From contig NZ_CP015378.1 in the NCBI RefSeq assembly GCF_001629705.1, positions 3,906,001-3,970,000 of the forward strand: a stretch of 64,000 nucleotides of DNA, read 5' to 3'. A program made the translations under genes and the position numbers. Positions within the stretch are counted from its first letter, which is position 1; the number at the start of each line of letters is the position of its first letter. Source of the stretch: Fictibacillus phosphorivorans. Lineage in GTDB: Bacteria; Bacillota; Bacilli; Bacillales; Fictibacillaceae. Of this stretch, positions 38,085-51,421 are shown piece by piece. Under the pieces are notes generated by a model. It made no database searches and had not been told where the DNA came from. It worked only from the letters and a program-made list of their open reading frames with translations.

Positions 38085-38936
<852 letters not shown>

Positions 38937-39059
38937 TCATTTTCACCACCTTTATTGGTAGTTTAAAAATCGGTTAACCTCATTTTAAACATAGTAAGCT
39001 GGTTGCAAGGCGCAGCTCATCACTGCAACTGCACCTCTGCTTTTAAAGTCTATATAATC

Positions 39060-41663
<2,604 letters not shown>

Positions 41664-41757
41664 TCAATCATACATAAGGAATGGCGAAGGGTAGTCCCTC
41701 AACGGAAACTTGCTTCGCCATTATAGAAATCGTAATAAACAGTGGTTGTTTTAAGGA

Positions 41758-41997
<240 letters not shown>

Positions 41998-42053
41998 TTA
42001 AAGTTTTTATGAAAATGGGCTTCTATGTATAGAAGCTTGATATTTCCTAAAGA

Positions 42054-42764
<711 letters not shown>

Positions 42765-42770
42765 CTATGT

Positions 42771-43157
42771 TCACCTCTTTTCCTTTGGAGTACGTGTAAC
42801 TTGAGTTAGTGAATCTATTAACATGATAATGTAGACTGACATCAATCCCACTACCACACTTAATAAATGAATATGTTCCGGGTATTTCATCGCGATGAGC
42901 ACCGCTAACCCTGCAAAGAGGAGCCTAGAAAGTGAACCGAGTGTTTTCACTCTTTTCTGCTGAATCACTGCTTGTCCCATGCGGTCAATCTTTGAATACA
43001 TGCTCCAAAGATTGTAGAGGCTAAAAGCAGTTCCTAGAGCTAGTCCTAAAAAGATAGCTTTGTAAGGAGTGACAGCATAACCGACGAAAAAAAGAGAGAG
43101 AAGATATAATGTGTACTTTATGTATTTAAAAAACACCGATTTGTACTCATTCATCAT
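42771..43157 (-). CDS. atpI: ATP synthase protein I
   Basis: This 128-residue protein has four hydrophobic segments (about 11-29, 32-50, 74-88, 95-115). In the family AtpI helps assemble the c-ring or insert Fo. The start ATGATG overlaps the stop of the upstream small gene (ATGA). It is variable in sequence, and this one has the expected YIKYTLYLLSLFFVGYAVTP opening and FSLYNLWSMYSKIDRMGQAV centre. Confidence 0.85.
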   Translation of the reverse strand: MMNEYKSVFFKYIKYTLYLLSLFFVGYAVTPYKAIFLGLALGTAFSLYNLWSMYSKIDRMGQAVIQQKRVKTLGSLSRLLFAGLAVLIAMKYPEHIHLLSVVVGLMSVYIIMLIDSLTQVTRTPKEKR

Positions 43158-43378
43158 TGCCCGTCCCCTGAAAACTTCGATATTAAGCGGATCATCCCGT
43201 AAACACCTGTTCCAAGACCTAGAAACAACCCGATGATAAGGAAGATTGGAAATTCATTGCCGACTTTCTCGTCCAGCCATTTCCCTCCAAAAAGTCCAAC
43301 TAAGATACATCCAACAAGCTGAGAAAGAATGCCAGACATTAAAGCCATCGCTTTATAAGGGCGTTTCCCGTTGCTCAT
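43154..43378 (-). CDS. atpZ: AtpZ/AtpI-type accessory membrane protein
   Basis: First gene of the atp operon: 74 residues with two helices, ALMSGILSQLVGCILVGLFG and FPIFLIIGLFLGLGTGVYGM, joined by GKWLDEKVGNE, the pattern of the AtpZ/AtpQ family, proposed to take part in Mg/Ca transport or Fo assembly. ATG at 43378 follows AAGGAG; an upstream open stretch to 43441 lacks support. It overlaps atpI by 4 bases. Confidence 0.82.
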   Translation of the reverse strand: MSNGKRPYKAMALMSGILSQLVGCILVGLFGGKWLDEKVGNEFPIFLIIGLFLGLGTGVYGMIRLISKFSGDGQ

Positions 43379-43473
43379 ATCGTATGGACTCCTTCCTTCT
43401 GGAAATTTGGTAATAATTTTCTTGAAAACCCTTGTAAACACAAGAATGTAAACCTTACCATATTCCCTTTGTA

Positions 43474-43502
43474 AGAATACAATAGTGCCATTTCTATGTC
43501 AA
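43474..43502 (-). promoter_or_regulatory. Sigma-A promoter of the atp operon
   Basis: The minus strand reads TTGACA, 17 bases, TATTCT, about 95 bp before atpZ. The leader that follows has no obvious hairpin. Confidence 0.7.
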
Positions 43503-43669
43503 CGACTTCCGGGACGGTTTATTAAATAAATTGTGGAAATTTTGTGGCTTGTTTCAATGGTTTATTATTCACTTTGTTTACTACTTTTGCCTGTGGTTTC
43601 CATATTCCTGAATAAATCACCCTATTTGATAAATACTTACATTAAATATATGGAAGGAGCTTGTTCGAC

Positions 43670-44095
43670 ATGAAACAAAAAATAATTATTTTCTTTGCGT
43701 TGACCGGAATTTTGGTAGCTGGCGGCTGCATGAACAATGACAAAAAGCCTACAGAAGAATCTACAGATATGAGAAATAATGTGGAAAACGAGCGTACAAA
43801 ACCATTGAACGTTCAATATAACGACCAGACCCCGTCAGAAGATTTAAATTCATCTGTGACACAAAAAGACTATGCAAAATGGGGCAAGATGGCTCTAGCC
43901 GAAACGAAAAAGAAATATCCGAACAGTGATGTGAGTGATTATCAGTATGATACACGCCGCGTGAGCCCGGATGGCACCATCTCAGATTTTTTTGATTTTA
44001 CGGTGTATGAGAACGGAAAGAAACGTGTCGTCAAAGTCGGTGTGATGCATACGGATGAAAAGCTTGTGGATATGAAGGTTGAAGAGTTGAATTGA
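43670..44095 (+). CDS. Lipoprotein with DUF3889-like domain
   Basis: This 141-residue protein has a lipoprotein signal (MKQKIIIFFALTGILVAGGC, Cys20 as lipid site; VAGGC is a slightly loose lipobox). After an acidic, disordered linker comes a small domain with DYAKWGKMALAETKKKYPNS, then GTISDFFDFTVYENGKKRVV, which resembles the DUF3889 (YqzG/YhdC) layout. ATG at 43670 (GGAAGGAG box) is preferred to the earlier TTG at 43661. It is divergent from the atp operon and has its own terminator. Function unknown. Confidence 0.7.
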   Translation: MKQKIIIFFALTGILVAGGCMNNDKKPTEESTDMRNNVENERTKPLNVQYNDQTPSEDLNSSVTQKDYAKWGKMALAETKKKYPNSDVSDYQYDTRRVSPDGTISDFFDFTVYENGKKRVVKVGVMHTDEKLVDMKVEELN

Positions 44096-44152
44096 TTTTA
44101 GGTTAGTTAGTGGACTAGGAAGAGTTATGAACGTTGATGTATAGGCACGTTA

Positions 44153-44183
44153 AGGCTGACGACGGGAATTTGTCAGCTTTTTT
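44153..44183 (+). terminator. Terminator of the DUF3889-like gene
   Basis: GGCTGAC ... GTCAGC arms followed by T6. Confidence 0.8.
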
Positions 44184-44192
44184 GCTGTTTTT

Positions 44193-44350
44193 ACGGTACG
44201 TGTTTTTATATTTATTACACGTTCACCGCTAAACTTCGAGTTTCCACCTGTAAATGATCGCTGACCACCTGAGATGAGCCTGTTTTCACCTGTAACTTCA
44301 TCTCGACCACCTGAAAACTCGTCCACACCACCGCTAAACACGTTTTTCAA
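44193..44350 (+). repeat. 21-bp phased array, family B (copy 3)
   Basis: Six CACCGCTAAA/CACCTGTAAA/CACCTGAAAA units have CACC at 44224, 44245, 44266, 44287, 44308 and 44329, exactly 21 bp apart. The head ACGGTACGTGTTTTTATA starts at 44193, nine bases beyond the terminator. The last unit ends AAACACGTTTT, the inverse of the head's ACGTGTTT, so the array ends could pair. The minus strand over the array is a 75-codon open frame of heptads (SGGxxxF type). The 320-bp gap 44096-44415 holds nothing else but two terminators. Confidence 0.92.
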
Positions 44351-44351
44351 T

Positions 44352-44404
44352 AAAAAAAACTGACTCATGAGAGGCAATTATCACCTTATCACAAGTCAGT
44401 TTTG
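44352..44404 (-). terminator. Terminator of upp
   Basis: AAAACTGACT...AGTCAGTTTT arms and T7 on the minus strand, 12 bases past the upp stop. Confidence 0.85.
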
Positions 44405-44415
44405 GCTTTTAATGA

Positions 44416-45045
44416 TTATTTTGTTCCGAACAAACGGTCTCCAGCGTCGCCTAGACCTGGAACGATGTAACCATGGTCGTTTAATTTTTCATCAAGTGCT
44501 GCTAAGAAAATATCAACGTCAGGGTGCTCGTCCTGAATCACTTTAACACCTTCTGGAGCTGCCACTAAACACATAAGCTTAATGTTTTTAGCACCGCGTT
44601 TCTTGATCGATTCAATCGCTGCTGCTGCAGATCCACCTGTTGCAAGCATCGGGTCGATCACGATGAAATCACGCTCTTCTACGTCAGAAGGAAGCTTCAC
44701 GTAATATTCAATCGGCGTTAACGTTTCAGGATCACGGTAAAGTCCAACGTGTCCAACTTTTGCTGCTGGAATAAGTTTAAGGATTCCGTCTACCATTCCA
44801 AGTCCTGCACGAAGGATCGGTACTAGCCCTAACTTTTTCCCAGCGATCGTTTTCATAGTTGCTTCGGCAACCGGCGTTTTCACCGTTACCTCTTGCAATG
44901 GAAGATCACGTGTAATTTCAAAAGCCATAAGCCCAGCTACTTCATCAACAAGTTCACGAAATTCTTTCGTACCCGTACGTTCGTCACGGATGTATGTTAA
45001 TTTATGCTGAATTAACGGATGATCAAGGACATATACCTCACTCAT
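44416..45045 (-). CDS. upp: Uracil phosphoribosyltransferase
   Basis: Salvages uracil with PRPP to UMP. The 209-residue protein has [20 protein letters not shown], the PRPP loop [20 protein letters not shown] (about 126-145) and the uracil-binding C-terminus [17 protein letters not shown]. It follows a strong GGAGAGGTG box, and a sigma-A promoter lies at 45102-45130. In B. subtilis upp lies next to glyA; here a five-gene insertion separates them. Confidence 0.97.
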   Translation of the reverse strand: MSEVYVLDHPLIQHKLTYIRDERTGTKEFRELVDEVAGLMAFEITRDLPLQEVTVKTPVAEATMKTIAGKKLGLVPILRAGLGMVDGILKLIPAAKVGHVGLYRDPETLTPIEYYVKLPSDVEERDFIVIDPMLATGGSAAAAIESIKKRGAKNIKLMCLVAAPEGVKVIQDEHPDVDIFLAALDEKLNDHGYIVPGLGDAGDRLFGTK

Positions 45046-45101
45046 GTTTTAAGCACCTCTCCTTATGTAACATTTATTTTCGTTCAAAAAGCATCTCTAG
45101 C

Positions 45102-45130
45102 ATTGTACAGAAAAACGACCTTTACTTCAA
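45102..45130 (-). promoter_or_regulatory. Sigma-A promoter of upp
   Basis: The minus strand reads TTGAAG, 17 bases, TACAAT, about 57 bp before the upp ATG. Confidence 0.65.
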
Positions 45131-45260
45131 GGAAAATCAGCACAGAAACGATAGTTTTCTAACTCCAAATTTTACATATAAACTCCTTTACTACTATTCC
45201 CTGAATTCAGACGTGAAATCCTGAAAAAGTTGGTGCGGGTGCAGTACCCATTTGAAGTTT

Positions 45261-45382
45261 ACTGTCCACTTCGGCATAAATACTGTCGACTTTTCGCATT
45301 TTACTGTCCACTTCCATCATAATACTGTCCACTTTTCACAATTTACTGTCCACTTCCGTCATAATTCTGTCCACTCAGTTTT
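45261..45382 (+). repeat. 21-bp phased array, family C
   Basis: Six ACTGTCCACTT units start at 45261, 45282, 45303, 45324, 45345 and 45366 (the last reads TCTGTCCACT), exactly 21 bp apart; the spacers alternate TTCxxCATAAT- and TTCxCAATTT-like. Read on the plus strand they form the heptads FTVHF/NTVHFS without a stop. The array lies in the 400-bp gap between upp and the sortase gene, downstream of the sortase stop; a GGGTgcagtACCC hairpin precedes it. It is the most regular array of the window. Confidence 0.93.
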
Positions 45383-45445
45383 TCCACACAACAAAAAAAC
45401 ACCCACTCCACACGAATGGATGCTTTCACATAATGTTAATTATCC

Positions 45446-46093
45446 CTACTCTTTCGCTTTCAACTCTGTATAAATAACCAATCTCTCTTCATGTGTGCCT
45501 TCATCACGATTAAAGTTACCCGTGCACGTGATTAAGTTCAGCTTGCTGCCATACGAATAGTCGAATATTTTATCAACAGGCGCATTTTTTCTGTCGTATT
45601 TTTCTTTTCCCGTTACTTCAAAGGTTAATGTTTTTCCCTCTTTATCCTTCACAATCACTTCATCGCCTTTTTCAAGGTCTTCTAGCTTGTAAAACACGGC
45701 CGGACCCGTCTTACTGTCAACATGCCCTGCCATTACAGCATTTCCTGGTGATCCAGGTTTCGCTCCATCACCAAACCAGCCAACGGTATCCATTCCTTTT
45801 GGAACACCCATCTGGCCATTTTCTAACGTACCCACTTTTTCGATTTCGGTATTGATTCCTAACGCTGGAATTTCAATCGTAGAAGGTGTGATCCCTTCTG
45901 TATCTGCCTTTAACTTTAAGCCTTCAGGCGGTGTTAGTTCCGTTGATGAGGAAGCGACTTCTTCCTGTTGCTCTTGTTTTTTCTCAGGTTCCGCAGATTG
46001 TTTAGAGCTCTCACTTTTTACTTGATCCTCTGCATTTGAACAGCCGCTTGCGATCAGCATACTCAGCAAAATACTAGCAAGTAATTTTTTCAT
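45446..46093 (-). CDS. Lipobox-bearing sortase (class F-like), paired with MPKTG substrate
   Basis: The 215-residue protein carries the sortase beta-barrel with the catalytic triad: His124 in AVMAGHVDSKTG, Cys190 in LNLITCTGNF and Arg204 in EERLVIY. Instead of the usual uncleaved signal anchor it has a lipoprotein signal, SMLIASGCSN, with Cys18, followed by an acidic-basic disordered linker (residues 20-60), so it is probably lipid-anchored. The size and TCTGNF motif resemble class F/D-like sortases of bacilli. It lies 92 bp downstream of an MPKTG surface protein and is very likely the enzyme for it. No other sortase is seen in the window. Confidence 0.88.
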   Translation of the reverse strand: MKKLLASILLSMLIASGCSNAEDQVKSESSKQSAEPEKKQEQQEEVASSSTELTPPEGLKLKADTEGITPSTIEIPALGINTEIEKVGTLENGQMGVPKGMDTVGWFGDGAKPGSPGNAVMAGHVDSKTGPAVFYKLEDLEKGDEVIVKDKEGKTLTFEVTGKEKYDRKNAPVDKIFDYSYGSKLNLITCTGNFNRDEGTHEERLVIYTELKAKE

Positions 46094-46185
46094 AAAGAAC
46101 CTTCCTTTCCATCTTCAATAGATAGAAAAGATGGAGGACAGAATTGCCCTCCACTCTTAACCTCTTATCTCTTATCCTTAATCTC

Positions 46186-47550
46186 TTAAGAATTGTTCGT
46201 CGCTTTTCTACGAAGAATCATCGCTGTTGTTGCTGAAGCTAGGATCAAGCCGAACATGCTCCAAAGGATAGCGTCATTTGATGTTTGGCTCATTCCGCCC
46301 ATACCTGTTTTCGGCATATCAGATGGCTTTTGGCCCGCAAACTTATCTGGGAATTGATCAACGATCGCACCAGATAGGGATTGTCCTACTCCGAACATGT
46401 GTGCATAAGCTTCAGAGATGTTCTTGTAAGCAGCTGGATAATCTTTTCCTGTATAGCTGTTAAATGCTGCTAGTAATTGATCGATGTGTACTTTTAATCC
46501 TTCTTCTAGATCAGCCGCTTTTAGGCGTCCTTCAGTTGCCGTATCTAAGAATTTAGCTTGTTCCATACGATACTCATCGAGCTCAGCGATCGCTTGCTTT
46601 TTGCCTTCTTCGTTCTTTTCTGCTGTAGCTGTTACATAGTCAACGAAGTATCCGATATGGCTGCTCCAGATCTCTTTAAATTGCGCTGCACCTTCTGCAC
46701 CATATACAGATTCAACTGCTGCTGTGATGTCATCTGTGTTTTCGCTCAGTTCAGCTGCCGCTGCTTCAAAGTCTTTCGCGCCATCGATTCCTTTTTGCAT
46801 CGTTAATGCCGCCAAGGCTGCATGGGCAGAGAACACACTGTTCAAGTCAGCACGAAGATCAGCTGCAGGTGTATCTACTGATTTATTTTCAAATTTGTCA
46901 GGGAACTGATCTGTGATCGCCCATGAAAGACCTTTACCTGTCATGAACATGTGGTGCATCGCTTCTGAAATGTTGTCATACGCTTTGTCGTAGTCGCCCG
47001 TTCTGTAGCTTTCAAACGCCCAGATCAATTGGTCGATGTGTACTTTTAAACCTTCTTCTAGATCAGCCGCTTTTAATCTACCTTCTGTTGCTTTATCTAG
47101 GAAGTCAGCTTGTGTTGTACGGTATTTATCCAGTTCTGCAAGAGCTTGTTTTCTTCCTTCTTCATTATTTTCAGCTGTTGCTGTTACATAATCTACGAAA
47201 TAGCCGATGTGGCTGCTCCAGATTTCTTTAAATTGATTTCCAGCTTCTTCTCCATAAACAGATCCTACTGCTTTGGATAGTGCCTCTGTATTTTGGTTCA
47301 GCTGTCCTGCCGCTGCTTCAAAATCCTCTTTTCCGTCAATTCCTTTTTGCATCGCTACTACAGCTAGGAATGCATGCTCTGAAAGAAGAGTATCCAATGA
47401 TGCGCGAAGATCGATTGCTGGGTTTGAAACTTCTGCTGACATAGGTCCCTTGCTATGGTTCTCATGACCATGTGCATTTGCCACTGAGAATGTTGGTATT
47501 AGTAGTGAAACACTTAACGGTACGGCTAAAAGTGCTTTTTTCATTTTCAT
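46186..47550 (-). CDS. LPXTG-type surface protein with duplicated four-helix domain
   Basis: The product (454 aa) has a signal peptide (cut near VANA-H, residue 26), a His-rich HGHENH start, two copies of a ~185-residue helical domain (about 45-225 and 233-405), and the wall signal MPKTG (412-416), a membrane segment and RRK. The two domains share AMQKGIDG or TMQKGIDG, FKEIWSSHIGYFVDYVTATA and RLKAADLEEGLKVHIDQL almost unchanged, a recent duplication. The repeated His and Glu positions suggest a metal-binding helical bundle; similar proteins are labelled copper amine oxidase-like, but I see no oxidase signature. The partner sortase is next to it. Confidence 0.8.
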   Translation of the reverse strand: MKMKKALLAVPLSVSLLIPTFSVANAHGHENHSKGPMSAEVSNPAIDLRASLDTLLSEHAFLAVVAMQKGIDGKEDFEAAAGQLNQNTEALSKAVGSVYGEEAGNQFKEIWSSHIGYFVDYVTATAENNEEGRKQALAELDKYRTTQADFLDKATEGRLKAADLEEGLKVHIDQLIWAFESYRTGDYDKAYDNISEAMHHMFMTGKGLSWAITDQFPDKFENKSVDTPAADLRADLNSVFSAHAALAALTMQKGIDGAKDFEAAAAELSENTDDITAAVESVYGAEGAAQFKEIWSSHIGYFVDYVTATAEKNEEGKKQAIAELDEYRMEQAKFLDTATEGRLKAADLEEGLKVHIDQLLAAFNSYTGKDYPAAYKNISEAYAHMFGVGQSLSGAIVDQFPDKFAGQKPSDMPKTGMGGMSQTSNDAILWSMFGLILASATTAMILRRKATNNS

Positions 47551-47648
47551 TTAAATCTCTCCTTTTTAGTTAATTTCAATAAGCTAACGGAGAGAATTTT
47601 ATTTTGGATCACTCTTATACAAAATTTTTTTGGATTTATGTCGAAAAT

Positions 47649-47692
47649 AAAAAAGTATCGGCGGCAACGATATATCCGACCCATACTTTTTC
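47649..47692 (-). terminator. Terminator of the ABC exporter operon
   Basis: AAAAGTATgGGTCGG...CCGCCGATACTTTT arms with T6 on the minus strand. Confidence 0.75.
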
Positions 47693-47708
47693 AAAGATTT
47701 ATATTCTA

Positions 47709-48455
47709 TTATTCAGCTTTTCCACTCCACTTAAAAAACACAGATGACAACACGATCGATACAAGCGCGATACAGCTTAATACGAGAACAGGCGTCCAAT
47801 TCTCCCACAAAGGGGAGGTGTTCCATGTGGCACGGAGCAGTTCGATCACATAGTAAAGAGGTAGAATCTTTGCGATATATTGCAACACATCAGGCATCAT
47901 CTCTAACGGAAATGTAGCTCCTGACAAAAACAGCATAAGGTTAAGAAAAAGTGAGCTGATCGCTGCGGCTGTTCCTACGTTTTTTGCTAAGGATGTTAAA
48001 AAGAGTGCGAACGGAAAGAACGCCAGAATGCTGAGCAATAAAGCGACTAGCGTACTTCCTAAATAAACAGGTGCATGAAGGTCGAACATGAGTGTTCCGA
48101 ACACCACAAGAACGACTGCTGAGAAGCAAAAGATCACCGTACCTTGAATCGTGTGGGCAAAGAGAATCTTCCACGGAGCGAGCGGTGTCGATTGATATCG
48201 GCGAAGAACCCCTGTTTCACGATATCCGGTAAGGACCGTTCCTAGTGTGAAAAAAGCGGTCGTCACGATATTTACCCCAATCCATGAGGGAATGTAGAGA
48301 CTCGCAAAAGAAAACCCTTCAGGAGCTTGGTTCTCAAACATCGAACCGAATAACCAAATCATAAGTACGGGGAACAGAAACGTCCAAAACACCTGGAGCT
48401 TATCTCGAAAAAACATCTTCGTCTCAAGTACTGTTAGTTGCCATAGAGCCGTCAT
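47709..48455 (-). CDS. ABC-2 type transporter permease
   Basis: Six membrane helices, 248 aa: DKLQVFWTFLFPVLMIWLFG opening, the FFTLGTVLTGYRETGVLRRY loop conserved in the family (with R-E-T-G-V-L-R-R), and the VGTAAAISSLFLNLMLFLSGATFPLEMM segment near 160-190 (first part of which is the family signature). It overlaps the ATPase gene by 4 bases. The substrate is unknown; lipids, drugs or peptides are typical for DrrB-like permeases. Confidence 0.88.
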   Translation of the reverse strand: MTALWQLTVLETKMFFRDKLQVFWTFLFPVLMIWLFGSMFENQAPEGFSFASLYIPSWIGVNIVTTAFFTLGTVLTGYRETGVLRRYQSTPLAPWKILFAHTIQGTVIFCFSAVVLVVFGTLMFDLHAPVYLGSTLVALLLSILAFFPFALFLTSLAKNVGTAAAISSLFLNLMLFLSGATFPLEMMPDVLQYIAKILPLYYVIELLRATWNTSPLWENWTPVLVLSCIALVSIVLSSVFFKWSGKAE

Positions 48456-49369
48456 GCAGATTCCCCTCCTTGTAGGTAATGAACAAACAAGTCATCGAGC
48501 GTACCTCGTTCGAATTTGTAATCGGAGATATGATAGTTTTCTTCATGTGCCATTTTAAATAAGTTATATGAACAAGATTGAAGATCCTCAGTATAAAGCT
48601 TGAACGCATCTAGCTCTTCATCATGTTCCACTCTTATAACACCGTTCATCTGATGAACCTGAGCGACAGGAAAATCTGGACTTCGGAAGCTGATGAAGTG
48701 AGAAGAGATGTCTTCTACCAATCGGCTCGGATCATCTAATGCACGCAATTCTCCGTTATAGATCATCGCAACCCTATCACAAAGCTTTTCCGCTTCTTCC
48801 ATGTAATGCGTGGTTACAACAATGGTCGTCCCTCTATCTCGTAGCGAACAAATAATGTTCCACATCTCTCTCCTTGCATGCGGATCGAGTCCCATGCTCG
48901 GCTCGTCTAAAAAAATGATCTCGGGTTCATGTAAAGTAGCTAGCGCTAATGTTAATCGCTGTTTCTGGCCACCAGATAGGTCATCAAAGTATGTATCCAT
49001 CTTCTCCTCTAACCCCAGCAGTTTGAGCATCTCATCATTCGCATTGTTTTTATTGTAGATCGCCGCAAACAACTTTAGTGCTTCTTTTACTTTCATTTTC
49101 TTTTGTATCGAAGTTGCCTGAAACTGAACACCAATGCGATGGTTCAACACCTTCCGATCTTTTTCCGGGTTCATGCCCAAAATAGAGACCTCGCCGCTAT
49201 CTTTTTTGCGAAGACCTTCCATGATCTCGATCGTGGTCGTTTTACCGGCTCCATTTGGTCCGATGATTCCAAATATTTCACCCTTTTTAACAGAAAAAGA
49301 AAGATTATTTACTGCTTTTTTCGTTCCGTAGGATTTCATAAGTGAGCGTACTATGATTACGTCTTCCAC
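48452..49369 (-). CDS. ABC transporter ATP-binding protein
   Basis: The ATPase (305 aa) has Walker A GPNGAGKTTT (about 37-46), signature LSGGQKQRLTLALA, Walker B EIIFLDEPSMGLDP and the H-loop VTTHYMEEAEKL. The last 80 residues form an accessory domain seen in DrrA-like exporters. It starts at GTG after GGAGTG. It is adjacent to its permease and is likely one exporter. Confidence 0.92.
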   Translation of the reverse strand: MEDVIIVRSLMKSYGTKKAVNNLSFSVKKGEIFGIIGPNGAGKTTTIEIMEGLRKKDSGEVSILGMNPEKDRKVLNHRIGVQFQATSIQKKMKVKEALKLFAAIYNKNNANDEMLKLLGLEEKMDTYFDDLSGGQKQRLTLALATLHEPEIIFLDEPSMGLDPHARREMWNIICSLRDRGTTIVVTTHYMEEAEKLCDRVAMIYNGELRALDDPSRLVEDISSHFISFRSPDFPVAQVHQMNGVIRVEHDEELDAFKLYTEDLQSCSYNLFKMAHEENYHISDYKFERGTLDDLFVHYLQGGESA

Positions 49370-49457
49370 GTTATCACTCCTTTACCTTAATTTAACAATA
49401 CGAGAATAACTGTCAATAGTTTCATCTTATTTCTAACGGGACAAAATCATGTTAAAA

Positions 49458-49496
49458 AACAGAAAAACCCCTCTGCTGTGTGCAGAGAGGTCTTCA
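49458..49496 (-). terminator. Terminator of glyA
   Basis: CCTCTCTGC-acaca-GCAGAGGGG then T5 on the minus strand. Confidence 0.85.
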
Positions 49497-49507
49497 TCAA
49501 ATGTATT

Positions 49508-50743
49508 TTATTCGTACAACTTATATTTACCAGCAAGCTTCTCAACGCGTGTCTCAGCATCTTTCAACACTGATTCGTCTTCGATGTTCTTTAACACCGA
49601 CGCCATGATTGAAGCGATCTCGTCCATATCTTCTTCAACAAAACCACGTGACGTTACCGCAGCTGTTCCAATACGAATACCGCTCGTTACGAACGGACTT
49701 TCTTTATCAAACGGAATCGTGTTCTTATTAACTGTGATTCCGATATCATCCAATGCTTTTTCAGCCACTTTTCCTGTTAGCGCAAGTTCACTCACATTGA
49801 TCAGAATCAAGTGATTGTCTGTACCATCAGAAACAAGAGTGATGCCTTCTTTTTTCAAAGACTCTGCTAAGCGTTTCGCGTTCTTCACGATCTGCTCTGC
49901 GTAGCTCTTGAACTCATCTGTTAATACTTCCCCAAAGGATACGGCTTTTGCTGCGATAACGTGCATCAAAGGACCACCTTGGATACCAGGGAAGATCGAT
50001 TTATCAATTTTTTTCGCGAACTCTTCTTTACAAAGAATCATACCGCCACGAGGGCCGCGAAGTGTTTTATGTGTAGTTGTTGTTACAAAATCTGCATAAG
50101 GAACTGGATTCTGGTGTAGGCCTGCTGCAACTAAACCTGCAATGTGGGCCATATCCACCATTAGGTAAGCTTCAACTTCGTCAGCGATCTCGCGGAACTT
50201 TGCAAAATCAATCGCACGCGGATACGCGCTCGCTCCTGCTACGATCAGCTTTGGACGGTGCTCTAGTGCTTTTTGACGAACATCTTCATAATCGATAACA
50301 TTCTTCTCTGCATCTACGCCATATTCCACAAAGTTATATTGAATGCCAGAAAAGTTAACGGCACTTCCGTGTGTTAAGTGACCGCCATGAGAAAGGTTCA
50401 TACCCAATACGGTGTCGCCTTGCTCGAGGATCGTAAAGTATACAGCCATGTTTGCTTGCGCACCTGAGTGAGGTTGAACATTAGCGTGTTCAGCACCGAA
50501 GATTTCCTTCGCGCGGTCTCTCGCTAGGTTTTCAACTACATCCACGTGTTCACATCCGCCATAATAGCGTTTGGATGGGTAGCCTTCTGCATATTTATTC
50601 GTAAGTACTGAGCCTTGCGCTTCCATTACGGCTTGACTTACAAAGTTTTCAGAAGCAATCAATTCGATTTTTGTACGCTGGCGGTGCAATTCATCCATGA
50701 TGGATTGGTAGACTTCTTGATCAGCTGTTTTCAAATGGTTCAA
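49508..50743 (-). CDS. glyA: Serine hydroxymethyltransferase
   Basis: PLP enzyme that interconverts serine and glycine with tetrahydrofolate, the main one-carbon source. The 411-residue protein has [20 protein letters not shown] with the PLP lysine, [17 protein letters not shown] and [17 protein letters not shown]. It starts at a TTG after GGGGGA. It shares synteny with upp and ywlG. No PurR-like box was recognised in the short leader. Confidence 0.97.
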   Translation of the reverse strand: MNHLKTADQEVYQSIMDELHRQRTKIELIASENFVSQAVMEAQGSVLTNKYAEGYPSKRYYGGCEHVDVVENLARDRAKEIFGAEHANVQPHSGAQANMAVYFTILEQGDTVLGMNLSHGGHLTHGSAVNFSGIQYNFVEYGVDAEKNVIDYEDVRQKALEHRPKLIVAGASAYPRAIDFAKFREIADEVEAYLMVDMAHIAGLVAAGLHQNPVPYADFVTTTTHKTLRGPRGGMILCKEEFAKKIDKSIFPGIQGGPLMHVIAAKAVSFGEVLTDEFKSYAEQIVKNAKRLAESLKKEGITLVSDGTDNHLILINVSELALTGKVAEKALDDIGITVNKNTIPFDKESPFVTSGIRIGTAAVTSRGFVEEDMDEIASIMASVLKNIEDESVLKDAETRVEKLAGKYKLYE

Positions 50744-50931
50744 TTTCGCTTCCCCCTTACCTTATGTGAAAAATTGATTATGATTGTAACATACCCCTCT
50801 ATCTTACACGTTAAGACTATAAGTTGTAAGAGGAAATGCACAAGTGTGAAAATTCATTTTATTTAAAAGGGATGAACATGGTATGATGATACATAATAGA
50901 GAGAGAGCTATTTATAAGGGGTGTTAACAAC

Positions 50932-51387
50932 ATGATGAAAAAGTGGTTTGGAGCGAGTCTCCTTATTCTTGTACTAGCTTTGGCTGGCTGCAGCGAGGAA
51001 AAAGCAAAGCCTGAGGCAAAGGAAAAAGTAGAAAAAACAGATAACGAAGATCAAAACACAAAGGATGATCTGGCTGGTCAACAAGCTGAGATCATTAAGA
51101 ACATGGAAGAGAAAGCGGTTCAGTTAGACCCAAAAGCACTTGAAGCAGACCCGAAAGCATACGAAGAAAAAATCATTAAAGCCACCGGACAAGTCCTTAC
51201 AGATAACGAAAAAGGAATGGGCGGAAGCTTTGAGTTCCAAGTTGGAGAGACAAAATTTAAAGTGATGAACTTTACGATGGGCAGCGGTCTTAAAGAAGGA
51301 TCTAAGGTCACAGTATTCGGCAATGTTAAGACAGGTAAGGATGCTAAGACTGGCCTTCCGCTGATCAACGCGACATATATTGAATAA
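50932..51387 (+). CDS. Lipoprotein with OB-fold-like (tRNA-anti) domain
   Basis: This 151-residue exported protein has a lipobox (LVLALAGCSEE, Cys20), an acidic-lysine linker, and a C-terminal domain of about 85 residues (DPKAYEEKIIKATGQVLTDN, FQVGETKFKVMNFTMGSGLK, SKVTVFGNVKTGKDAKTGLP, LINATYIE). The strand order suggests an OB fold as in DUF4131/tRNA_anti-like exported proteins. The gene is divergent from glyA and convergent with gntK; a shared terminator lies over the gntK stop. Function unknown. Confidence 0.65.
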   Translation: MMKKWFGASLLILVLALAGCSEEKAKPEAKEKVEKTDNEDQNTKDDLAGQQAEIIKNMEEKAVQLDPKALEADPKAYEEKIIKATGQVLTDNEKGMGGSFEFQVGETKFKVMNFTMGSGLKEGSKVTVFGNVKTGKDAKTGLPLINATYIE

Positions 51388-51389
51388 AA

Positions 51390-51421
51390 AACAAAGAGCG
51401 GGATCATTTCCCGCTCTCTTT
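51390..51421. terminator. Bidirectional terminator at the gntK stop
   Basis: AGAGCGGG-atcatt-TCCCGCTCT has A-runs on one side and T6 on the other and contains the gntK stop codon, so it can end both convergent transcripts. Confidence 0.8.

Noticed and set aside
44150..44377. 75-codon minus ORF with SGG heptads as a gene
   Set aside because: Made of the family B array plus terminators, no RBS, and the homologous array at 14742 has stops.
44193..45382. CRISPR array
   Set aside because: Units are under 12 bp conserved, with about 10-bp spacers that are themselves similar; no 28-37-bp repeats, no unique spacers and no cas genes.
45252..45473. 73-codon ORF FTVHF... as a gene
   Set aside because: It consists of the family C array and runs into the sortase end; no RBS. 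Kept only as a finding on heptad reading.
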